From NCBI RefSeq assembly GCF_022346605.1, contig NZ_JAKRNT010000001.1, forward strand, positions 434,001-498,000: a stretch of 64,000 nt of DNA, read 5' to 3'. Position numbers and translations under genes: made by a program. The notes beneath the pieces were generated by a model. The model was not told the DNA's origin. It did no database searches and was given only the letters and a program-made list of their open reading frames with translations. Shown piece by piece: positions 58,046-64,000 of the stretch; position 1 is the stretch's first letter, and the number at the start of each line of letters is the position of its first letter. Origin of the DNA: Sporosarcina sp. ACRSL (GTDB lineage Bacteria; Bacillota; Bacilli; Bacillales_A; Planococcaceae).

Positions 58046-58714
58046 ATGAAAAATAATGATTACAAAGTTGAATTTGAAGAGCATCGAAAAGAGATCGGGC
58101 TAAATAGCAGTGAAGAATCGGTTTTGCCGTCTCGGGCAGAGCGCCATGGTAGACGTCGTAAGCGGAAGAAAACTTCCAGCCATACGACGATCAACGTAAT
58201 CTTAGGCGTATTTACATTCATTCCGATCTTTATATTTGTCTATGTCATTTATAATTTCTACTTTGGATCTGATAGCAGCTCAGCGAAGGTCGATAATCCA
58301 GAAATTGGTGTAGAGATCGGAACAAATGCATCACCTAGTAAAAGTGAAACGCCAGCCTCCATTGTCCTAGACTCTGATAAAGAGGATGAGGAGGAACCTA
58401 TTGGGGATGCTAATAAAGAAACTGCCGATGAGGAAGGTACCTCATCAAAAACTCCTGTGAATGCAACTCAGCAAGCTGAGGAACAGAAGAATGTTGCAAA
58501 AGAGACAGTAAAACCGAAAGTTGAAGAAAAACCAAAAAACGAAAACAAAACTGACAACACATCGGCTAGAACACATATTGTGGCAGCCAACGAAACGCTC
58601 TATCGGATTTCCATGAATTATTACGGTACAGATGCCGGAATCGAAAAAATTAAAAAAGCAAACGGTTTGTCCTCGAATGATATAATGGCAGGGCAAAAAT
58701 TGATTATTCCTTAA
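58046..58714 (+). CDS. ypbE: LysM-domain membrane protein YpbE
   Basis: A 222-residue protein: a basic cytoplasmic N terminus (RAERHGRRRKRKKTSS), one transmembrane helix (about 48-72, INVILGVFTFIPIFIFVYVI), an acidic/Lys-rich linker, and one LysM domain (THIVAANETLYRISMNYYG). It probably sits at the outer face of the membrane and binds peptidoglycan. ATG 58046 after TAGGAGA has better spacing than 58040. A terminator follows. Function unknown. Confidence 0.88.
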   Translation: MKNNDYKVEFEEHRKEIGLNSSEESVLPSRAERHGRRRKRKKTSSHTTINVILGVFTFIPIFIFVYVIYNFYFGSDSSSAKVDNPEIGVEIGTNASPSKSETPASIVLDSDKEDEEEPIGDANKETADEEGTSSKTPVNATQQAEEQKNVAKETVKPKVEEKPKNENKTDNTSARTHIVAANETLYRISMNYYGTDAGIEKIKKANGLSSNDIMAGQKLIIP

Positions 58715-58734
58715 TGAAATCCAAAGAATGGTAG

Positions 58735-58763
58735 AAAAGGCAAAGTCGGTTCTTTGCCTTTTT
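58735..58763 (+). terminator. Intrinsic terminator of ypbE
   Basis: AAAAGGCAAA / TTTGCCTTTT-type stem with a 7-base loop and T-run. Confidence 0.85.
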
Positions 58764-58810
58764 CTTTTCCAACATGTATTGATTGAAGTTTCACTTATGG
58801 CAGGTGCAAA

Positions 58811-59584
58811 ATGAAAATTGTTTTGACGAGTGTATCGTTCGTTTCAGGAATGTTCGTGAGTTTGTTTGCATATATGTTCTTTTATGCAAATCGAAAAAAT
58901 ATCGTCCATCATTCATTTTCCATTCGGAAAAATGAACAAGGAGACAAAGAGTTGTCCGTGTTTTTCATTTCAGACATTCATCGGCGCAAAATTGATGAGC
59001 ATTTGTTACGAAAAGTACGATCTTATGGGCCGGTAGACATCGTTATCGTAGGCGGTGATCTCGCAGAATGCGGGGTTCCGCATTCCCGTATTGATCGGAA
59101 TGTTCAACGGCTTTCAGAGATCGCCCCATTATATTTCATATGGGGAAATAATGATCGAGAAGTCGGTGAAGGAACAATCCGAAGTATTATTGAAAAACAT
59201 GGCGGAGTCATATTGGAGAATACGAATGTACAGATTGAAAGTCATCCCCTCTGGGGGATTTGCGGTACTGATGATCCATCGAGCGGAAATGTTAATATCG
59301 AGAGGGCATTGAAAAATGCAGAACAATATTCTTATACGATTGTAGCGACACATACTCCCTCCTTATTCCGAAAAGTGGAGAAGTTGTGCACACCTGAGTT
59401 GATGGTTGCAGGACATATGCACGGAGGGCAAATCAGATTTGGCAAATTTGCATTGCATCCATTAGGAACATTCACAGAGATGAATGGAAAAGCAAGATTG
59501 ATCAGCAATGGATATGGCACATCGATTGTTCCGCTCCGTTTCGGTGCAGCACCTGAATGCCATATCATTACGATAAAATATTAA
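58811..59584 (+). CDS. ypbG: Metallophosphoesterase YpbG
   Basis: A 257-residue protein with an N-terminal transmembrane helix (residues 1-25) and a calcineurin-like phosphoesterase domain. Metal-binding motifs are FFISDIHRRK (D-x-H), VIVGGDL, IWGNNDRE, VATHTP and MVAGHMHGGQ. The substrate is unknown. It follows a terminator and precedes ypdA. B. subtilis ypbG lies in the same stretch. Confidence 0.9.
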   Translation: MKIVLTSVSFVSGMFVSLFAYMFFYANRKNIVHHSFSIRKNEQGDKELSVFFISDIHRRKIDEHLLRKVRSYGPVDIVIVGGDLAECGVPHSRIDRNVQRLSEIAPLYFIWGNNDREVGEGTIRSIIEKHGGVILENTNVQIESHPLWGICGTDDPSSGNVNIERALKNAEQYSYTIVATHTPSLFRKVEKLCTPELMVAGHMHGGQIRFGKFALHPLGTFTEMNGKARLISNGYGTSIVPLRFGAAPECHIITIKY

Positions 59585-59621
59585 ACAGCAAAGAAAGTTG
59601 CGTGTGTTTGTAAGGAGATTG

Positions 59622-60605
59622 ATGAAATTGTTATCTAAAGATGCAATTATTATTGGCGGTGGTCCTTGCGGTCTTTCCGCCGCGATTGAATTAAAAAGAA
59701 TCGGATTGGATGTTCTCGTTATTGAAAAAGGAAATATTGTCAACTCGATTTACCGTTATCCAACACATCAAACTTTTTTCAGCTCAAGTATAAAGCTGTC
59801 CATCGGCGATATACCTTTCATTACTGCAAAGGAAAAGCCGAAAAGGAATGATGCGCTTGTCTATTATCGCCAAGTTGCCGAACTGAAGGAGCTTTCGATT
59901 AATAGCTACGAAACGGTCGAAAATGTAGAGAAACAAAATGGGGCTTTTATCGTGCAAACCGATAAAGCTTCGTATAAAGCGAAGTTTGTCGTCGTTGCAA
60001 CAGGTTATTATGATAACCCGAATTCTTTAGGTGTCCCAGGAGAATCGTTACCAAATGTGTACCATTACTTTAAGGAAGCTCATCCGTATTTCGGTAGGAA
60101 GGTTGTTGTAATCGGAGGTAAGAACTCAGCTGTAGATGCTGCGATCGAATTGGCACGTGCTGGTGCATCTGTAACCGTTATCTATAGAGGATCGGAATAT
60201 TCACCTAGTGTCAAGCCTTGGATTCTTCCGAGCTTTGACAGTTTGGTACGAAATGGTGAAATCGATTTGCATTTCAATGCAAATGTCGTTGAAATTACAC
60301 CGAATTCTGTAACGTTCGAAAAAGATGGTGAACGGCAGACCATTGAAAACGATACTGTTTTTGCAATGATTGGATATCATCCGGATCATTCATTTCTGAA
60401 AAAGTTGGGCATTACGATCGATGATGAAAGCGGCAGGCCATTTTTCGATGAAACGTCGATGGAATCCAACGTGGAAGGGTTGTATATTGCTGGAGTCATC
60501 GCAGCAGGTAATAATGCAAATGAGATTTTTATAGAGAATGGACGTTGGCATGGATATTTAATTGCAAAACATATTGAAATGATCTCCCATACTCAAAAAA
60601 GATAG
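59622..60605 (+). CDS. ypdA: Bacilliredoxin/bacillithiol disulfide reductase YpdA
   Basis: A 327-residue flavoprotein with an FAD-binding motif IIIGGGPCGLSAAIEL and an NADPH-binding Rossmann segment (VVVIGGKNSAVDAAIELARAG). PTHQTFFSSS and the C-terminal GLYIAGVIAAGNNANEIFIENGR match YpdA. It lacks a redox CxxC, as is usual for this family, and recycles bacillithiol disulfide. ATG at 59622 follows AAGGAG. Its presence agrees with the YfiT/BstA-type gene at 13.7 kb. Confidence 0.92.
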   Translation: MKLLSKDAIIIGGGPCGLSAAIELKRIGLDVLVIEKGNIVNSIYRYPTHQTFFSSSIKLSIGDIPFITAKEKPKRNDALVYYRQVAELKELSINSYETVENVEKQNGAFIVQTDKASYKAKFVVVATGYYDNPNSLGVPGESLPNVYHYFKEAHPYFGRKVVVIGGKNSAVDAAIELARAGASVTVIYRGSEYSPSVKPWILPSFDSLVRNGEIDLHFNANVVEITPNSVTFEKDGERQTIENDTVFAMIGYHPDHSFLKKLGITIDDESGRPFFDETSMESNVEGLYIAGVIAAGNNANEIFIENGRWHGYLIAKHIEMISHTQKR

Positions 60606-60638
60606 AACCTGTGTTGATCGGAAAGGGGGCGCGTAGGT

Positions 60639-61316
60639 TTGTTCATATTGCTTACAGTAGCGATAGCGCCAGGCTTGGCGCTATTCAGCTATTTCTATTT
60701 GCGGAAACAGATTGCAAAAGAGCCTTCGCACACTTTATTTCATACTTTTATATATGGAGCAATGATGACATTTCCGATCATGTTCATACAGCATGTTTTC
60801 GAAGAAGAAAACATTATTCCAAATGATTTTTTCCGAAATGTAATATTCACAAGTTGGATTGAAGAGTTTTTTAAATGGCTTATTCTTTTGATAGCGATTT
60901 TTAAACACGTAGAATTCGAAGACGCCTATGATGGCATCCTTTACGGCGCAAGTGTATCGTTAGGCTTTGCTACTGTTGAAAATATCCTTTATTTATTCAT
61001 CTTCGGTCTTGACGCCGCTTTCCTTAGAGCTCTTCTTCCGGTATCTAGCCATGCGCTTTTCGGAGTTGTCATGGGGTACTATTTAGGAAGGGCGAAATTT
61101 ACAACAGTTTCTAATCGGAAAGGCATGTTATTCTTCGCCTTCTTCGCACCATTCATCCTTCATTTTATCTATAATGGAATACTAAGTATAAGCAATCAAT
61201 CATTATATCTGATTATTCCATTCATGCTCTATCTATGGTGGTTCGGATTAACACGTGTGAAACATGCCCATACTTTTGCTATGCAACAATTCAGGAGTAA
61301 AGCGCAAATGAAGTAA
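60639..61316 (+). CDS. prsW: Intramembrane protease PrsW
   Basis: A 225-residue polytopic membrane protein. The catalytic-type motifs EEFFKW, FATVENILY and SSHALFGVVMG are complete. PrsW makes the first cut in the anti-sigma factor RsiW to activate sigma-W after envelope stress in B. subtilis. TTG at 60639 follows AAAGGGGG. It lies between ypdA and sleB as in B. subtilis. Confidence 0.93.
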   Translation: MFILLTVAIAPGLALFSYFYLRKQIAKEPSHTLFHTFIYGAMMTFPIMFIQHVFEEENIIPNDFFRNVIFTSWIEEFFKWLILLIAIFKHVEFEDAYDGILYGASVSLGFATVENILYLFIFGLDAAFLRALLPVSSHALFGVVMGYYLGRAKFTTVSNRKGMLFFAFFAPFILHFIYNGILSISNQSLYLIIPFMLYLWWFGLTRVKHAHTFAMQQFRSKAQMK

Positions 61317-61363
61317 AATAAACAAGGATGTATCGATAATAATGTCTACTACTAATAGATGCT

Positions 61364-61392
61364 GATCTGGCGAAATAGCCGGATCTTTTTTT
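61364..61392 (+). terminator. Intrinsic terminator of ypdA-prsW
   Basis: GATCTGGC / GCCGGATC stem (one G-T) with a 6-base loop and TTTTTTT. Confidence 0.88.
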
Positions 61393-61453
61393 ATGCCCAC
61401 AAGATAATAAAAAGATTTTGTTTGGACAAACTGAGAGAAAGGAGGGCATAAAA

Positions 61454-62239
61454 TTGAAGAAATATTTACTACGAATAATGGCTATTGCATTATTGCTTGG
61501 ATCAGCTTATGCAACGTCCCCGATTACAAGCGATGCATTCAGCGCACGTGATCTTGCAAGAGGAGCAACAGGGGATGACGTAATTGAACTTCAAGCGAGG
61601 CTCCAATACATCAGTTTCTATAACGGTAAAATTGATGGGAAGTTCGGTTATGGAACCTATTGGGCATTACGCAACTTCCAAGAGAAATATGGTTTGCCAG
61701 TTGACGGCATTGCCGGATCGGACACGAAAAAGAAACTGACTTCCGTTACCTCATACGATGAAAAATTTGTAATGGATAACCTGAGGGCAGGAAATCAATT
61801 CACCCACTATGGAGGCACACCACTTGCAGCACAAGTGAAGAGAGGGGGAGGCGGAAGAGAAAACTATAATTTGCCTTCCAAATTCTCCGAGCAGGATTTG
61901 AGGCTGATGGCTAATGCTGTATATGGCGAAGCGAGGGGAGAGCCTTATGAGGGTCAAGTGGCAGTCGCTGCTGTTATTTTGAACCGGGTGGAACACCCCG
62001 ATTTCCCTGATACGGTCAGTGGCGTCATCTTCCAACCTTTAGCTTTCACCGCGGTAGCTGACGGACAAATTTGGCTAGAGCCGAATGAACGGGCGAGGGA
62101 AGCAGTTCTTGATGCTTTAAATGGTTGGGATCCTTCTGAAAATGCCATTTATTACTTCAATCCGATTACTGCTACAAGTGAATGGATTTGGTCAAGACCA
62201 CAAATAAAGAAGATTGGCTTGCATATTTTTTGCCATTAA
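61454..62239 (+). CDS. sleB: Spore cortex-lytic enzyme SleB
   Basis: A 261-residue lytic transglycosylase that degrades cortex during germination. A signal peptide (about 1-28) is followed by a PG_binding_1 domain (LARGATGDDVIELQARLQYISFYNGKIDGKFG, in parts) and the hydrolase domain with the catalytic Glu in VYGEARGEPYEGQVAVAAVILNR. It ends KIGLHIFCH. TTG at 61454 follows AAAGGAGG. ypeB, needed for its stability and placement, follows. Confidence 0.94.
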   Translation: MKKYLLRIMAIALLLGSAYATSPITSDAFSARDLARGATGDDVIELQARLQYISFYNGKIDGKFGYGTYWALRNFQEKYGLPVDGIAGSDTKKKLTSVTSYDEKFVMDNLRAGNQFTHYGGTPLAAQVKRGGGGRENYNLPSKFSEQDLRLMANAVYGEARGEPYEGQVAVAAVILNRVEHPDFPDTVSGVIFQPLAFTAVADGQIWLEPNERAREAVLDALNGWDPSENAIYYFNPITATSEWIWSRPQIKKIGLHIFCH

Positions 62240-62250
62240 TGGCTAAGTGA

Positions 62251-62298
62251 AAGGAGGATTGAAAATGGCTCTAGTTAGAGCTATTTGCATTGATTATG
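62251..62298 (+). promoter_or_regulatory. Ribosome-binding site and hairpin in front of ypeB
   Basis: The only good Shine-Dalgarno (AAGGAGG, 62251-62257) lies 32 bases before the ypeB TTG at 62290. Between them AATGGCTCT (62264-62272) and AGAGCTATT (62277-62285) pair over an AGTT loop (nine pairs, one G-U). Folding removes 22 bases and brings the effective spacing to about 10. An out-of-frame ATG (62265) is buried in the stem and would give only 33 codons. Confidence 0.65.
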
Positions 62299-63582
62299 AA
62301 AAGAATACTATTTGTCCTTTCCTATGCGTTGGTCGTCGTTTCCGTCTACGCATATACGAAACATAATGAAAGTGAAAAACTGGCGATTATGTTGAGCAAC
62401 GAATATGCGGAACAAATGGCGGATGCCTCAGCAAAGCTTGAAGAACTTGATTCCGCAGTGAAACAAACGCTTCTGTTCAATCATTCCGATGGATCGAAAA
62501 AAGCGAGGGACGATATTTGGAGACTTTCCTCAGATATTAAAAAATCGGTCGCTTCACTGCCTCTGGATACAAGTTTTTCGACTTCGTGGATGAACTATCT
62601 TGGCAGAATCGGCAATTATGCAAAAGAAGCAGACCGATTGGAAAATCCAGATGAATATTACAAAGTGATGGCTCAAGCTTCAAAAAATTTAGGTGTGATG
62701 CGTGATGAATGGATGGTAGCGACAACCGGATTAATCGATCGGCAATATTCGATGGATGAATGGATGAAGAGATTGGATGCATCCAATCCAGATTTCGATT
62801 GGTCACATATGGGCTCCTCCATTAAGCAATTTACAGAAACAGATTTCCCACTCACCGCAAGTGAATCCGACGCAATGAAAAAGAGAGAATTGAGAGACAT
62901 TGACGATGCAAAAGTGACTCAGGCAGAGGCAGTTGATCGTTTTAAAACATTGTTTCCTCAAGTTTCTAACGATGTGATCGGCGTCGAAATGAGTAAGCCT
63001 GGTTCACCATATCCGTTTTTCCATATTCGGTTCGCTGATGGGGAGTCCATTGGCTATATCGACATTACTGAAAAAGGTGGCCATGTCCTTTCCTATCTAG
63101 CCGAAAGACCGTTTGGAAAGACAGCATTGCCTTTTGATGATCTAAGAAGGACTGCGGAAGAATTCTTGAAAGCAGCTGGATACAAAGATGTCGTCTACGA
63201 GGAATCAAGAGAGAATAATACTTCTTGGCATATGGTATTTGTGAGGCAAGAGCCATTCTATGGTGCGAAAGTGTTTTCGGATGTCATCCATTTGAAAATT
63301 GCGAAGGATACAGGGGATATTATCGGACTGGATGCATCAGAATACATTCGGAAAGAAAAGCTGCATAGACAATCGATCAAGAAAACGGATTGGAAGGAAT
63401 TCTTCCATAAAGATGTACAAGTTGTGCAAGAAGAACTTGCATATGTAGAGAACGAGAGGTTGGAGCAAAGACTTGCGCACTACTTGAAAGTAATACGCGA
63501 TGAAAATGGACACACAGGGACGTATAACGTCATTGTCGATACCGAAACATTAGATGTCATTAAAACGGAAAAGCTTGATTAA
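62290..63582 (+). CDS. ypeB: Germination protein YpeB
   Basis: A 430-residue protein with an N-terminal membrane anchor (residues about 4-21, RILFVLSYALVVVSVYAYT), a long helical middle region, and C-terminal PepSY domains around DIDDAKVTQAEAVDRFKTLFP and VSYLAERPFGK. It stabilises SleB in the dormant spore. Starts TTG 62290 and ATG 62296 are in frame; no ordinary Shine-Dalgarno lies immediately before them. It follows sleB by 50 bases and is probably in the same forespore operon. Its end is followed by an intergenic region with the PilZ-gene promoter. Confidence 0.9.
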   Translation: MIMKRILFVLSYALVVVSVYAYTKHNESEKLAIMLSNEYAEQMADASAKLEELDSAVKQTLLFNHSDGSKKARDDIWRLSSDIKKSVASLPLDTSFSTSWMNYLGRIGNYAKEADRLENPDEYYKVMAQASKNLGVMRDEWMVATTGLIDRQYSMDEWMKRLDASNPDFDWSHMGSSIKQFTETDFPLTASESDAMKKRELRDIDDAKVTQAEAVDRFKTLFPQVSNDVIGVEMSKPGSPYPFFHIRFADGESIGYIDITEKGGHVLSYLAERPFGKTALPFDDLRRTAEEFLKAAGYKDVVYEESRENNTSWHMVFVRQEPFYGAKVFSDVIHLKIAKDTGDIIGLDASEYIRKEKLHRQSIKKTDWKEFFHKDVQVVQEELAYVENERLEQRLAHYLKVIRDENGHTGTYNVIVDTETLDVIKTEKLD

Positions 63583-63617
63583 TAAAAAGGATAGGGCAAA
63601 TGGTCTGAAATTCGATA

Positions 63618-63646
63618 TTGGAATTTCGTCCTACCCATGACATAAT
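63618..63646 (+). promoter_or_regulatory. Promoter of the PilZ gene
   Basis: TTGGAA (63618-63623) and CATAAT (63641-63646) with a 17-base spacer. GAAATTC / GAATTTC (63607-63627) form an inverted repeat over the -35. Confidence 0.55.
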
Positions 63647-63677
63647 AGATACATCTAGTAAAGGTAGGTGTATCACA

Positions 63678-64000
63678 TTGCGTCTTACGATTGGCACGAC
63701 TTTAACGATCGATAAAGATTTCACCGAAAGCGGGGATAAGTACAAAAGTAAAGTTGTCGATTATGGGGACAGCTATGTAATGATCGATTACCCCACACAT
63801 ATCGAAACAGGAAAATCCGCCTTTTTTATGGACGGAACGCAGTTGCTTATTTCCTTCGTAGAGAATAAAACGTCCTATGCCTTTCGAGCAGAAGTGACGG
63901 GTAGGATGAAAAAAGGAATTCCTATGTTGAAATTGGCTTATCCCGGTGATGATCAATTGATTAAAATACAAAGACGCGAATTTGTCCGGGTGGATACAAC
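63678..64000 (+). CDS. ypfA: YpfA-type PilZ protein (c-di-GMP receptor), N-terminal part, cut at window edge
   Basis: The open frame from TTG 63678 runs to the window end (107 codons, incomplete). The N-terminal YcgR-like barrel (MRLTIGTTLTIDKDF and FVENKTSYAFRAEV) is followed by the start of a PilZ domain with QRREFVRVD, whose RxxxR pattern (R-E-F-V-R) binds cyclic di-GMP. The B. subtilis homologue, YpfA (DgrA/MotI), slows motility when bound. AGGTAGGTG precedes the TTG. It may respond to the YceI-PAS-GGDEF-EAL enzyme at 11.3 kb (inference). Confidence 0.88.
   Translation, partial: MRLTIGTTLTIDKDFTESGDKYKSKVVDYGDSYVMIDYPTHIETGKSAFFMDGTQLLISFVENKTSYAFRAEVTGRMKKGIPMLKLAYPGDDQLIKIQRREFVRVDT

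Noticed and set aside
62265-62366. A 33-codon reading frame with a strong ribosome-binding site before ypeB.
   Set aside because: Out of frame with ypeB, no protein character, and its ATG lies in a hairpin; better explained as part of the ypeB start control. Kept only as a note in the regulatory entry.

Overview
The window is a chromosomal segment of an endospore-forming Bacillales bacterium, most likely a Planococcaceae member of the Sporosarcina type. That family-level placement is an inference from gene content and gene order. Sporulation and germination genes (sirA, a Spo0E-like peptide, a YhcN/YlaJ lipoprotein, spoIIAA-AB-sigF, spoVAF, sleB-ypeB), a LexA/YneA SOS module, bacillithiol genes and the ResABCDE cytochrome-c/respiration cluster all point to a Bacillus-like cell. 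Many blocks follow Bacillus subtilis order, but several expected neighbours are missing. There are no rRNA or tRNA genes, no complete insertion sequence and no CRISPR array.

Layout. 1-5.3 kb: end of glpD, a monoacylglycerol-lipase-like hydrolase, miaA, hfq, a TRIC-family channel and ynbB. 5.3-5.6 kb: ten 20-bp tandem units between two convergent hairpins. 5.6-11 kb: lexA facing yneA-yneB, then ynzC, tkt, sirA and yneF. 11-16 kb: a YceI-PAS-GGDEF-EAL protein, a YfiT/BstA-type DinB protein, a degraded serine hydrolase and a dispersed repeat. 16-25 kb: metabolic genes (HMG-CoA lyase, thiolase, branched-chain aminotransferase, a FAD oxidoreductase, psuK-psuG). 25-29 kb: exoA, a KGG-repeat stress protein, and a guanine riboswitch with xpt-pbuX. 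29-35 kb: an aldo/keto reductase, nudF, a SpoIIM-like membrane protein, fur, xerD, deoB and pdp. 35-40 kb: the spoIIA operon, with a Spo0A box and a sigma-H promoter readable upstream, then spoVAF and lysA. 40-44 kb: an interrupted small gene, ribT, ypuF, scpAB, a D,D-carboxypeptidase and rluB. 44-52 kb: resABCDE and sigX-rsiX. 52-55 kb: an FMN riboswitch with ribU, then an AT-rich island between two dispersed repeats. 55-64 kb: fer, ypbB, a RecQ-type helicase, ypbE, ypbG, ypdA, prsW, sleB-ypeB and the start of a PilZ gene.

How the parts connect. The GGDEF-EAL protein (11.3 kb) and the PilZ-type receptor at the right edge are a possible maker/breaker and receiver of cyclic di-GMP. YfiT/BstA and YpdA both imply bacillithiol. 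The purine and pyrimidine salvage genes (xpt-pbuX, deoB-pdp, psuK-psuG) form a nucleoside-recycling theme. Sporulation entry, forespore sigma-F control, and germination (spoVAF, sleB-ypeB) are all represented.

Most unusual observations: the YceI-sensor fusion on a c-di-GMP enzyme; the 20-bp TGATCA-containing array; a repeat family carrying a hairpin with compensating stem changes; an in-frame TGA in a small gene between lysA and ribT; and a hairpin placed between the only good ribosome-binding site and the ypeB start.
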